A stretch of DNA of 64,000 nucleotides from Prorocentrum cordatum (lineage: Eukaryota > Sar > Dinophyceae > Prorocentrales > Prorocentraceae): NCBI GenBank assembly GCA_963575745.1, contig CAUYUJ010017904.1:739961-803960 (forward strand), in the 5' to 3' direction. Position numbers and translations under genes: made by a program. Numbering within the stretch: the first letter of the stretch is position 1; every line of letters starts with the position of its first letter. Positions 30,101 to 38,947 of this stretch are shown here, in pieces. The notes beneath the pieces were generated by a model. That model was not told the DNA's origin, did no database searches, and worked only from the letters and a program-made list of their open reading frames with translations.

Positions 30101-32483
30101 GGAAGAGGTTCTGGGTTGCAGTTTCGCCCTGGACAAGACCTGTAGTGTTGCCTCGTCGCGTGCCGTGGGGGAGCAGGTGTCGTCCCAGTTGGCCGAGCTC
30201 TCGACCCAACCCTCGTCTTCTGCCGTCAACTTAGGTGTTGACTACACCGCTGGTCGCGCGCTCAGGGTCGGTGGTCGGTGTGCCAGGCTGAAGTCTAGGC
30301 TTGCGGCCGCCTGTAGGCGCACCAAGCGGCTCCGTAGACAGAATAAGGTGCTCAAGAGGGGCGCCATCATCAAGGTTTTTTCGGCTGGCCCCTTGGCGGG
30401 CGCCAGCTACGGGAGTGAGATCACGGGGGCCTCCGACCATGACCTCCTCCTCCTCCGCAGGAAACTTTTCGGATCGGTTCGTCCTCTCTCGAAGCTTCGT
30501 TCGCTCACCACCTCGGCCATCCTCGATTCGGACCCTTGTTGGAGAACCGCGTGCTCTCCCATTATTCGGTGGTCGAAGGAAGTCCGGCTGGCTCAGGTGG
30601 GCGAGTTCCCCTGGGCGATCGGCCTCCCAGAGCTCAGGCGAGCTTGGACGAACATTTTTAGCCAGGAAGCGTGTTCCTGGCGCAGTGTGGCTGGCCCCCT
30701 CTCTGCCCTGCGTATGTCGCTCTCTCGGATTGGTTGGGTGATGACGGATTTCATGACCATTAGAGACGACCGTGGCTTCGTCATCCCTCTTGGTCTGTTC
30801 TCCACTGCCCTTGTCAAAAAACTGTGCAAAGAGGCCTACTTGCGCATGTTGGAAAGGGACTCTGCGGCCAAACGAGGGGTTAAGCACCGGCTGTGTTATG
30901 ACATTGTCAAAGAAGCTCTTGCCAGCAGCAAGTACAGTGCTCTCGAAAAGGGTAGGATCCGAGCTTTCGCCACTGAAGCCTTCCTCACTAAGGAGCGTGC
31001 GCTCCAGCTGGGCTACCAGACGGATGTTGAGTGCCAGTTCTGCGGAGAGCCTGACAATATTTTCCATAGGCTGTGGAAGTGCCAGGGTGATTGTATCGTT
31101 GAAAAACGCAGCTCCTTGGTCAAGGCTGAAGAAATCGCGGCCGCGCTCGAGGCTGAAGGTAGTGATAGGTCTGTTTTGCTCCCGTTCATCTCAGGGGCTT
31201 TCGCCCATCCCGCCGACTCCAGCCCGAAGCCCGCGACGGATGCTGATGATGGTCCTATGGTTGTGTGGCATGACACCGATCAGGTCTCCCCTGTAGGTGG
31301 CCCCCTAGACAGGCAGCTCTGGGGGCCCCCCTTTATAGACGGCTCGTGCACCCGGCACCCCATCCGTGAATTAAGTCGGGCCGCGTCTTGCGTGGCCATG
31401 GTTGACTCTGCTGGTAGGTGTGTTGCCGAATTCAGAGCCCCTGTCTGGGCGCCCCATCCCCAGACCCCACAGAGTGCTGAGTTTTCGGCCTACACGTGGG
31501 CCCACATGCTCGGCATTCCAGGCCACACTTCGGCCCTGTCTGATTGCCTCAACGTTGTAAAGATCGCTGACCTGCCTAAGGCGGCCCATCTTTCTGGTCA
31601 GCGCATGTACGCGGGGGCCTTCCTCCAGTGTTACTCCACCGCGTCCTCCCTCCTCCCTGTGGAAAAAGTTGCTGCTCATAAGGACCTTGATGAGCAAGGC
31701 ATCTCCAGTGAAGAGAGATGGCGTAGGCAAGGCAACTATTGGGCCGATGTTGGTGCTAAGCATGCTGTCGACTTGCATCCCAGCTCGGCCGAAGCCAATG
31801 CTGCTACGGACAAATTAATCAAGGCGGCCCGCTGCACCTTGCGCCTCGCGGCCCGCCTCCTGCCCTTGTGGGACCCCATAGACTTGTCGGGTGTTGAATT
31901 GCTTAGGAAGCCCTCGGCTGCCTCAGCGCCTGTGCCACATGTCTGGAGACCCTGGGCTGGAGCGTGGAGGTGCGAAGTTTGTTTGCGCGGCACTCGAGCC
32001 TTCGACGAGCCCCCTCCTGGTTCCTGCAGTGGTCGCAGTAAACTTGACGAGGGCCGTCTCTCGGCTCTTGAGCATCGTGTTTTAGCGTTTGACTGTTCTG
32101 ACAGCAGCGTTTTATTCATCTGTGTGCGTTGCCACTGTCACTCCTCGGGCCAGAGCGTTCGCGGCTTGTCTGTGAAATGTGTTGGCCGTCCGACCAAGGC
32201 CACTCGGACGGGCTGGAACACGTTGTGCAAACGAGGCCTGCACCCCCAGTACAGCAAGAGGGAGGTCAGGGTCCACACAGGTAACATTATGAGCCTGTTC
32301 AGCTCCGTGGATGGAGTCCATGAGCCTGCCGAGGAGGAGGAGGAGGTCCCCACTCCCTCGGTTGAGCCTCCCCCTCCCCCGTCCTCGGAGGTGGAGGAAG
32401 CTCGCAGCAAGCGCCAGGCCGTCCTGGCCCAGCGCCTGCTAGAGGCTGCCCGAACAGGCTCCTCTCGGCCCTCATCGGGCTAG
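26943..32483 (+). CDS. Retrotransposon ORF2 polyprotein (EEP endonuclease, RT, RNase H)
   Basis: 1846 residues from ATG 26943, overlapping ORF1 by 206 nt in the +1 frame. Residues about 300-515 form an exonuclease-endonuclease-phosphatase domain: INCNSW, E331 in CQEHRL, D445 in GADHN, FDCF and H510. The usual SDH motif reads TPH. The reverse transcriptase has motif A FDLRKFYEHI (D934), motif B GVVAGCSFATTF without the usual Gln, and motif C YIDDL (D1025, D1026). A CxxC...H...C knuckle starts at C1364. RNase H carries D1466 (IDGSC), E (SAEFSAY), D (LSDCLN), H (VAAHKD) and D (YWADVG). From C1677 there is a cysteine-rich tail (WRCEVC, then ICVRCHC), then acidic and proline-rich residues. It nicks target DNA and copies the element RNA at the nick. 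The frame is also open upstream to 25710, so the true start (ATG 26943, frameshift or re-initiation) is uncertain. Confidence 0.9.
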   Translation: MEVLLLPAVRPPLQPRPAGPPLRHLAPLRPLQTPTAPPQQQPFASVLTGSPRHRLRPPPLEEQRAWSHEVPLLSCQLASLQGGSLQHTINLSCPAWPPGSWPADVVVSDCLHLARVDLWRRRGLPRFLRSPGVQTKDRSVRSRWSSLLARADAVASPSSSLQLDARPGKTRSRAACDFSRPSLLYPVAQLGAGVGKSVHSVTVVQLPLADVDDRFESLLHERGLHVSRQVELGSELPKVSPPSLVRQSARPHLLPGRLDLRFQNAGVGSDAPRQPVQTGSSPKQALVKDGGVRPDPNSVELCIKTINCNSWGAMRDLLESFSHAHIVLCQEHRLRVEDVQAANAWCIKRGWKSLWSEAEKTKADTSAGVAIFVKDWIGLQGVEGGEIVPGRCLAGSIHLPGTSPIVVVSSYLYHTEELSDRNLGILSRLGLFLTSCDLPFVAGADHNFEPPLLEDTEFVRKLRGVLVVPASCTHFPSGKPSVFDCFICSGGLAKGVRECAVDFSTSLTPHRPVNLTFFPQLAVLQALSFRKPPPLPVEAVFGPRPQGSSWAREFDLAKEALDKVENQDFWGAHKLLGPLHQAWADRAESDLVPIWGAELPKKGCRGSGPQLVWRSLLTADGRSKYPEHRAIRWLAAQWHALVLARRAGDRRLSDKLGLLLCQPPTRIVQHVGSRTQFFSRAARIAGASNQTIDDLEEFEVELKELEAASKFFAKQAREDWSAWLHVGVSSGSRRVHQITRDPTPWTPTTTLSAKGCTVSDPLSLLRAEGARFSAAWGQGSGVEPSGEILEPLPRLSVDEIRAASKRYKPGSAVSLDGFHCRDFSLLGDQALECLSMVFALIEALGCLPPQISVVLLALLSKPAGGYRPIGVFCSWYRVWGRLRRPLALAWEQQHPRRYWAAGRHRGAADVVWRQAVRSETGVKRGDAACSVLFDLRKFYEHIPLAALQERCARQGFPPVIARVALFAYRCGRSLSLGGIVEGPFFVLSGVVAGCSFATTFIRVHGMEGYDRITRQPILELDVYIDDLGLSSVGPPSKVIASVVGCAQQLKGVVEEVLGCSFALDKTCSVASSRAVGEQVSSQLAELSTQPSSSAVNLGVDYTAGRALRVGGRCARLKSRLAAACRRTKRLRRQNKVLKRGAIIKVFSAGPLAGASYGSEITGASDHDLLLLRRKLFGSVRPLSKLRSLTTSAILDSDPCWRTACSPIIRWSKEVRLAQVGEFPWAIGLPELRRAWTNIFSQEACSWRSVAGPLSALRMSLSRIGWVMTDFMTIRDDRGFVIPLGLFSTALVKKLCKEAYLRMLERDSAAKRGVKHRLCYDIVKEALASSKYSALEKGRIRAFATEAFLTKERALQLGYQTDVECQFCGEPDNIFHRLWKCQGDCIVEKRSSLVKAEEIAAALEAEGSDRSVLLPFISGAFAHPADSSPKPATDADDGPMVVWHDTDQVSPVGGPLDRQLWGPPFIDGSCTRHPIRELSRAASCVAMVDSAGRCVAEFRAPVWAPHPQTPQSAEFSAYTWAHMLGIPGHTSALSDCLNVVKIADLPKAAHLSGQRMYAGAFLQCYSTASSLLPVEKVAAHKDLDEQGISSEERWRRQGNYWADVGAKHAVDLHPSSAEANAATDKLIKAARCTLRLAARLLPLWDPIDLSGVELLRKPSAASAPVPHVWRPWAGAWRCEVCLRGTRAFDEPPPGSCSGRSKLDEGRLSALEHRVLAFDCSDSSVLFICVRCHCHSSGQSVRGLSVKCVGRPTKATRTGWNTLCKRGLHPQYSKREVRVHTGNIMSLFSSVDGVHEPAEEEEEVPTPSVEPPPPPSSEVEEARSKRQAVLAQRLLEAARTGSSRPSSG

Positions 32484-32684
32484 TCGGCTCTCCTGGCCAC
32501 TCTTTTTTCGGCCCAGGTGTCTGCCGTGGCGAGTTTTTCTCGCCTTTTTCCTTTTCTGCCTGCAGGGCTCGTGCTGGTTTTTTCGTCTGACACATTTGGC
32601 CCTGCTGGCACACATCTGTCCCTTTCCCCCCGCAGTAGAGGGCCAGGCAGAATGTTGCGGTGCAGAGCGTGGAGCTCAAAAAAA

Positions 32685-32912
32685 TCCTCCTCCTCCTCCT
32701 CCTCCTCCTCCTCCTCCTCCTCCTCCTCCCTCTCCTCCTCCCCCCCCTCGTCGTCGTCCTCCTCCTCCTCCTCCTCCTCTTCCTCCTCCTCCTCCGCATC
32801 TTCCTCCTCCCCTCCCCTCCTCCTCCTCCTCCTCCTCTGCCTCCTCCTTCTCCTCCTCCTCCGCCTCCTCCGCCTCCTCCTCTCCATCCTCCTCCTCCCC
32901 CTCCTCTTCCTC
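32685..32912. repeat. (TCC)n array, 3' flank of the retrotransposon
   Basis: About 228 bp of TCC-rich sequence starting immediately after the A-run at the element's 3' end, with TCG and CCG interruptions further out. Confidence 0.95.
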
Positions 32913-32920
32913 CTCATCGA

Positions 32921-33171
32921 GTCGGACAAGTCAGTTCGGTACGATTGAGATGGTCGTCCCTAAGATCCTGGCGTCTCATTTTTTTAGAGCCGGGCGTTTT
33001 CGCCTTTTGTCGGGCCCTGGGGCCCTCAGAGATCGATCCGACTCGGAAAATGAGGCAGAGAGATGGGGTCTAGCGCTCTGGGCGTGGTTTTTCACGATGT
33101 TGCAATTTATTCGCTACGTCGGATCGCGGGGTACCGGGTCGGACGAGTCAGTTAGATACGATTGAGATGGT
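32921..33171. repeat. 217-bp spaced direct repeat
   Basis: GTCGGACAAGTCAGTTCGGT then ACGATTGAGATGGTC at 32921 recurs with small changes at 33138. The DNA between (33000-33130) is unique-looking. Confidence 0.75.
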
Positions 33172-33202
33172 CCTGGGCAACGGTACGGGAGATTGGCACC
33201 AG

Positions 33203-33350
33203 AGGGGACACATCGACCTGGGATCAGCGATGCATCGCCGATAGGATCGGAGATAGGCTCCCGGTAGTGAATCCGCATGCTCCGTGGCAGGTTTGGGCCA
33301 TCGGGCCCCTATCGGCGATCAAGGAGCGATTGGTGGTTGATGTGTACCCC
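33203..33350 (-). mobile_element. Family N TIR element, copy 2 (reversed)
   Basis: GGGGACACATCGACCTGG and GGTTGATGTGTACCCC are TIRs. The interior matches copy 1 on the other strand (GGCCCCTATCGGCGATC). Confidence 0.8.
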
Positions 33351-33417
33351 TTCCTGCCTGTCCACCCCGATCGTTGCCCCAGAGATGGGCACTGCAAGAA
33401 TCCATAGGCGCGAAAAA

Positions 33418-33600
33418 CGACAGCAGTCCCAGTCCATTTTGTGCTGGACTCGCTGTCGGTGCCACCGCGGGCGGTATCTATTTGAGACTGGAGGCCGCCT
33501 GCCCAGCAGCGGCCGCTGACGGTCTTGGACAGCATTTGCTGTTGGCCATCGTGCAATTTTTCCCGTACCCATCTCGGGCGTCGAGATTTTCGGATCGGAC
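33418..33600. repeat. Family W dispersed repeat, copy 2
   Basis: GACTCGCTGTCGGTGCCACC, GCAGCGGCCGCTGAC and CGTACCCATCTCGG match copy 1. 33601-33721 shows nothing. Confidence 0.65.
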
Positions 33601-33721
33601 GGGCCATTATGTCAAGTCCAGACGAGGAGCGCATGGACCAGGGGTCCCCCGACTGGGTTGCGACAAACCGCGCGGTTATTTGGAAAGCCCCAATCGGGAG
33701 CAACGATAGAGGGAGATCGGC

Positions 33722-33890
33722 ATAGGTGGGGGATGCATCGACCCCCAACCGCCCACTGGTCGCCGATAGGGGCCCGATGGCCCCCCTGGCGGCGCCTCCT
33801 GCGCCGCCCCTGGCACGCTCTGCTCGCCTGGGAGGGTTGTCAACGCAGATCCAAGACATCCATCGGAAATCGGTCGAGAGCACCAATATT
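33722..33890. mobile_element. Family N / family B chimera
   Basis: It starts as family N (GGGGGATGCATCGACCCCC). Near 33772, at the shared GGGCCC, it changes into the right half of family B (GGCGGCGCCTCCTGCGCCGC, AACGCAGATCCAAGACATCC). Insertion or recombination at the shared GGGCCC is plausible. Confidence 0.65.
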
Positions 33891-34077
33891 TAATGCCGAT
33901 TCCGCCGAGATCGGGTCATGAGCAGAGTGGTATTATTGAACATCAGACGAATCAGTCAGTCAAGGTCGGTCGAGGAGCCTATGACGGTCCATGGCTCCGC
34001 AAGCGGAGACAAACGGAGAGCGTGAGACAATCCAGCAACACACGTGCGCGTGCGGACGACTCCAGGCTTCGCAGATA

Positions 34078-34370
34078 GAGTCCGAGTAGATGGGTTCCGA
34101 GGGTCGCGCCGCATGTGGAGCCCAGTTTGACGGCGCCGACGCATTGCCGACGTCGCCGATGCATCGGCGACGCCTTTGCGTTGTGCCGCGATCCTCCGAC
34201 CCCCATCCAATCGGACTCCATTTTGGGAGGCCCCCAACGACAAGGGGGGGGGGATTTCGGCAGGTTCGAGGTCCGAGGTCCTCGGGCGGCTCCGTTGGGT
34301 TCTCGGCGGCTGCCTTGCCTCGGGATGCTCCAGCAGCTGCGCCGCGCCGAGAGCGTACAGGGGGGGAGGG
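34078..34370. repeat. Family V dispersed repeat, copy 2
   Basis: GAGTAGATGGGTTCCGAGG, GCATTGCCGACGTCGCCGAT and CTCGGGATGCTCCAGC match copies 1 and 3. 33891-34077 and 34371-34659 show nothing recognised. Confidence 0.7.
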
Positions 34371-34659
34371 GTGCGCTAAGCGTGCAAGGCCTGGGCGCTT
34401 GGGGCGTAGTGCTGCTTTGCGCGGCTCTTCGTGCCTGGCGCGTCAGCGTCGCAGAGTGAGCTCTGACGAGTTGCAGCGCTGGCGCCTGTCGCCATGTGCT
34501 GCTGGACTCTCTGGTTGACTGTTTGAGTGCAAGACTGCTGTCCCTGGCATGCTTCGGCGTGCCAGGGCTCAGTGGTTGAGAGCGCACCGTCCCGAGCGGC
34601 CGCCGACGCCCGACGACGAGGGGCTCGCTCGGGGTCGGAGGACGCAGGGGGGGGGATAT

Positions 34660-34945
34660 CGGGGCTCGGGCCGATCCCTCCGAGCCACCTCGATTCGAAG
34701 TCGATGGCCTCCGCTTCCGAGTCGATTTTCGGCTTCGGACTCCGAGGAGGAGGAGGGGGCGAGTAGCCTAGTAGGGGGCGAGGAGGAGGAGGGGGCGAGG
34801 AGGGGGCGAGGAGGAGGAGGAGGTGGGTTCCGATTCTTTACTGGAGGCACAGTATTGGCCAGCCGATTCCTGCCGATCCGGCTTTTCTCCGGCTCGGCCG
34901 CCGGTATCCGTCGATCCGCCGATCCGGCTTGTCCATTCGTTCGAT
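34660..34945. repeat. Family U GATTCG-rich repeat, copy 1
   Basis: GATTCGAAGTCGATGG, CCAGCCGATTCCTGCCGATC and CGTTCGATTTTGGG are shared with 52428-52735 and 56685-57135. A GGAGGGGGCGAGG block interrupts it. Confidence 0.65.
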
Positions 34946-35218
34946 TTTGGGCTCTCTTTGGGGGATGTGGAAAGGGGGGTGGGTGCGACATCTGGTTTCG
35001 CTCCCGCCGCCGAGTGGTTCCTGGGCACCGATGGCGCCTCGGGCACCAGGAGGTGCTGGGACAGCGAGCAGAGCGTGAGCTGATTCGCCAGTCCCCCTCC
35101 ACAACCCCTCCCTTCTACCGCTTGCGATTTCTGAGCCATTTTCCCAAGTTCCCATTCAAGCAAATTCACCTCTCAGAAAAGTCAGGGACCTCAGGTATGT
35201 AAGTATACATGTGTACAA

Positions 35219-35259
35219 ACAGAGAGAGAGAGAGAACAAAGAGAGAGAGAGAGAGAGAA
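35219..35259. repeat. (GA)n microsatellite
   Basis: Interrupted GAGA run. 34946-35218 shows nothing else. Confidence 0.95.
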
Positions 35260-35289
35260 TGAGGTTGTCTGACCGTCGCCGTATCAGTG

Positions 35290-35910
35290 CAGGGTCACGA
35301 GAGGTCCTTCTTCGGGGTATCTTGAGGTCGTTTTCAGGCCGTCTTGCGGGCCTCCTGGGCCGTCTTGGAGCCCTTCGGGGCCGTCTTGGTCCATCTGGGC
35401 AATCTTAGTTAATTTTGGGAGCCTCTTGGGGCTATTCTGGGGCGGTCTGGGGACCATGTTAGGCTGTCTTAGGTCCCTCTTGGTCCTTCCGGAGCCCCTC
35501 TTGGGGCCCTCTTTTGAGCATCTTGGGGCCATCTTGGGCCCCTCATGGGCTGTCCTGGGCTCATCTTGGGGTTTCGTGGGCGCCCATTGGGTCATCTTGG
35601 AGCGATCTCGGGGGCCTCTTTGGCCGTCTCGAGCGCTCTGGAGACCGAGAAGCCGAGCATGCGATAATGGCACCGAAACCGAAGGAACAACAATATTGTT
35701 TTGCCTCCAGGAGGCATCTTGGGAGTTGTCTTCGGGCCCCCTCGGGGGCCATCTGGGGGTCCCGTTAGGACGTCGAGCGGCCGTCTTGGGCCCATCTTGG
35801 GCCATCTTGGGTTTCTCGTGGCCGTCTTGGGGCGCGCGTCGGGCGCTCCTGCTAGGGCCGTCTTGGGGCCGTCCTGGGGCCATCGGGGGCCGTCTTGCTT
35901 CCTCCCAGGG
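35290..35910. repeat. Family S minisatellite (CTTGGG), locus 5
   Basis: About 620 bp of GGGGCCGTCTTGGGCC-type degenerate units, one of the longest S loci. An AT-richer stretch lies at 35640-35715. Confidence 0.85.
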
Positions 35911-36004
35911 CGCTCCGGAAACAGCCTCCCCAGCCCATACCCAAGTTGTTCCTGGTCAGTGTTGCGTTTGCCTTTGCTTGTGTGTTGTTGCTCTTGATGT
36001 TGCT

Positions 36005-36077
36005 ATCTACAGCCCTATATATGTAGCTATATGTAGGTAAATAGGAATACAGGTATATAGGTATGTACATACGTGTT

Positions 36078-36128
<51 letters not shown>

Positions 36129-36132
36129 TTGT
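36005..36132. repeat. TATATA/TATGTA-rich tract with (TA)n
   Basis: GTATATAGG-type sequence followed by a (TA)n run at 36084-36122 and a GTGTGT tail. Confidence 0.9.
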
Positions 36133-36691
36133 GCGTGTTGAATAAAAAGGAACGGACTGTACGAGCACAGCTACACATCTATCCCCAGAGAGCTATTAGG
36201 ACGCCGTCTGGTTGAGGATGGACGCCCCGCCCCCCCGTCATGAATCCCCGAGTTGGGCCCGACATGTCTGGTCTGGCCGAAGCCCATCACAACCCGGGGC
36301 AAACAAGTCCTCATTATTACATCGGCACGGCAGGTTCTTTCAACCTGCCCGGCCTCATGGGATTCACACCAAGGGGGCTATTCGAACGCACCCCAATCGA
36401 GGATGGACGCCCCCCCAGCGTATATCCAAAAGTTGGGCTCAAAAGTGTGGGTCCATTCGAAACCCCACGAAGAATGGGATAGGGGTCGGCACATCACCTG
36501 TTGGTGACGTCGGATGTCCGGGGGGGAACGGGGGCGTGAGAAGCACCCGACAGAACAAGCGCGTCGCACGTCCGCGAAAGGAACTCTCCTCTGGCGCCCG
36601 ACCCCCGTCCACGGAACGGCATTTTTGGCGCACGTCGCGTGCCAGGGAGGGGATGTGGGGAGGTGGTCTTGTCGGGGCTCGAGAGATGAGC
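36133..36691. other. No recognised feature
   Basis: GAGGATGGACGCCCC recurs at 36213 and 36397 with similar flanks (a diverged direct repeat about 184 bp apart). No coding support. Confidence 0.5.
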
Positions 36692-36856
36692 GTCAATGCA
36701 AACAGGGGTCAGCCAGGCGGCGGATTCTGCTGGACCCTGCAGAGCCAGGGGCGCACTGACCCGGGTCAGCGTGCAGGATCCTGCAGGAGCCTGCAGGACC
36801 TTGCAGGATCTTGCAGGGCCTGACCGGCCCAGGTGTGGATTGACCCGGGTCCGTAG
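36692..36856. mobile_element. Family O TIR element, copy 2
   Basis: GTCAATGCAAACAGGGGTCAG to TTGACCCGGGTCCGTAG, again with GT and AG at the extremes. GCAGGATCCTGCAGGA repeats fill the centre. 36857-37145 shows nothing. Confidence 0.65.
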
Positions 36857-37145
36857 ATCCCCGATCTCTGGCGTCCCGTCATGGGGGGGCCATACATGGG
36901 GGTGCGGCGAGGGCTGCAGAAATGGAGCCCTGCGGGCCACCAAGTACAGGGGCCCTCTAGTAGGGCTCTAATTACCCCTTGATCGCTCCCAGCGCATGCG
37001 ACGCCCAAGGGTCCAGCGCCAGCCGTGCTTGTATCTACCTATGTGTTCACGGTGCCCCCGCCGTCCGCGGTCTTCCTCTTGCCGCGCCGCTGTTCCTCCT
37101 CTTTGCTTCTCTCGCTTCTCTTTGTGGCCCGAGCGGCCCCAGTCT

Positions 37146-37718
37146 GGACCGAGATGTAATTTTTTACGGACCGGAGGCTGGCACCACTGGGAAAACCTCG
37201 ACGGGGGCCGTGCCAGGTGTTTGCGATGCCTTCAGTTTAGTGGTGACCCTGACAGTCGGCCTGAACTAGGCTGCCGAGGGCCGAATCGCACTTGGAAGGG
37301 GTTTCTTGATTTCACCAAAGGCCACACTCTCGCGCACACGTTCGTCACGCGCAAGCATAAAGTTTCTAGCATGATGTTTTGTACCACGTGCGGGGCGTAC
37401 ACGTCCCGCCGATGCTTCATGCTCGGTCAAGAATGTATCGGCAAGAAGCTTCCAGGGGCTAAGACGACCCTCCCTAGGATCATGTCTGGCCTCCACCCTC
37501 ACTATAGAAACGAGGATGATCGTGTTTCGGCCACTTCTCGAAGGGGAGTGAACTATCTTTGTTACGCTGCCACCACTCCGCCCCCTCCAGAGGTCTCAAG
37601 GCCTGCTTTCGGGATGGAGGGACTGGTGCAGACGCCTGGGATGCTGGCGGTTCTGGCGCGTATCCAGGCTCGTGAAATGGCGCGCGGGAGAACCCCACAG
37701 ACGACAGACAAAGATTGA
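37146..37718 (+). pseudogene. 5'-truncated retrotransposon ORF2 C-terminal domain
   Basis: The frame ending at 37718 aligns by eye with the cysteine-rich tail of the 26-32 kb ORF2. It has RCLRCL, then GC.G, then FCTTCGAY followed by GQECIGKKLPGAK and IMSGLHPHY; the full element has RCEVCL, FICVRCHC, KCVGRPTK and CKRGLHPQY. No EEP, RT or RNase H lies upstream, so this is a stub of a related but different element, as left by incomplete reverse transcription. An upstream ATG at 36996 is probably fortuitous. Residues after GLHPHY (about 60) are not shared. No (TCC)n follows it. Confidence 0.7.
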
Positions 37719-37785
37719 CAGTCCAGTTTGACGTTGTGGCGCAAGGACACCCGTCATTTGTCATTTACTTGCACGGCCCGATAAA

Positions 37786-38090
37786 CTGACCCTTTTGGCA
37801 GGCATCCGTGCTAAACCCCACATCTGGGGCGAGTCTGGCAGCCGTCCTGGCGCTGTTTGCACCAGGGGTTTCTGGCCTCGTCGTCCTTGTGTGGGTGGTC
37901 GATTCTTCCCTGTGGCGAGGGTTCGCCGTTGTTTTTGCTCGGCACGGCTCGATGCGGCTGGCCCTTTTGGCAGGCATCCGTGCTCTACCCCACATCTGGG
38001 ACGAGCCCGATGGTCGTCCTGGCGCTGGCTGCACCAGGGACTGTTGGGCTCGTCGTCATTTTGTGGGTGGTCGAATCTTCTCCTAGTTCA
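37786..38090. repeat. 172-bp tandem duplication
   Basis: CCCTTTTGGCAGGCATCCGT, CCCCACATCTGGG and GTGGGTGGTCGA each recur 172 bp apart (37786 and 37958). A degraded third copy (CACCCACTTCTGGGGG) may follow near 38135. It lies just downstream of the retrotransposon stub and may be its 3' UTR. Confidence 0.85.
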
Positions 38091-38798
38091 GTTGGTGTAC
38101 GTTCTCGTTGTGCGTGCGTCCGTCGTGCACGCGTGTCAGGCACCCACTTCTGGGGGAAGGAGCATGCACACCTGGGGTGCGCGTCTTCTTGTTCCGAGCA
38201 CGGGGATGACTTCATCCTGACAGTGGCTCGTCTGGTGTTGCTGCGGCCCTTGAGCTTTGGTTCAGGGCCCCAACATCTCTTGTCGCTCGCGTGGGGCACG
38301 CGTCATCGTGCAGGGTAGGCTGCCTCCGTTCGGCTCTCTGCAGAGGTCGCAGCCTTACGCCAGATCCACACGGCCTCGCCCCATCTGCGGGCAAGGCCCC
38401 GCTCGCTATGCCGACGGATGTGGACTCTGGATTGTTTGTGAGGACTGCGATTGACCTAACAAGTTGGTCATCCGTGCACGGTCTTGTTTGGCGCACATCT
38501 TGTGCGCGTGTCGGCGAACTGTCGCCGCCCTCGGTCCTGCCCACTGGCTCGCAGAGGAAAAAATCCTCTTCGTGGCCCGTCCTCGCTTCTTTTTTTGGCT
38601 CCTCCCTCCTCTTTGCATGCATGACTGGCCCGCTGGTGTAGACATGGGAAGTTGACTGAGTGTGTGCGCTGCGGCAGATACCCTAAACATTGTTCTCTTT
38701 CGCCGCTCATTCCGCCTGTGCGCCGGATTCGCTCGAGAGCAGCCCTGCTGCAGCTCGACCGCAACCTGGACCTGGGGCGCCGCAGGATCAAAACATGT
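38091..38798. other. Possible remains of coding sequence, unresolved
   Basis: Two cysteine-rich scraps in different frames, ICGQGPARYADGC with CEDC near 38390-38450 and TECVRCGRYPKHC near 38655-38690, hint at decayed zinc-finger sequence. Too broken to call. Confidence 0.25.
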
Positions 38799-38947
38799 GA
38801 GCGACGAACAAAAAAACGGGGTTTGGCGCGGAAGCTGCCCGCGCGAGGTCGCGCGTGAGCGCCTTTTCTCCTGGCGGCCCGCGTCAGCCGCTGAGTGAGG
38901 TCGCAGCGTCATGTCGCGCAAGACTCGTTAGTTATTGATCGTCGCTC
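38799..38947. mobile_element. Family M-related short TIR element
   Basis: GAGCGACGAACAAAAAAACG and TTATTGATCGTCGCTC are imperfect TIRs. GAGGTCGCAGCGTCATGTCG matches the right end of the 346-bp family M element. Confidence 0.65.

Larger units (their letters stand above)
25684..32684 (+). mobile_element. Full-length non-LTR retrotransposon inside a (TCC)n array
   Basis: About 7.0 kb. It has a short 5' UTR with GCTCGAG repeated as a small hairpin (25694-25731), ORF1 (zinc finger and coiled coil), an overlapping ORF2 (EEP endonuclease, reverse transcriptase, zinc knuckle, RNase H, cysteine-rich tail) and an about 200-bp 3' UTR ending GGAGCTCAAAAAAA. Both edges meet (TCC)n directly: 25568-25683 upstream and 32685-32912 downstream. 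No long terminal repeats are seen. Both ORFs lack internal stops, so the copy may be recent and possibly active. Confidence 0.93.
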
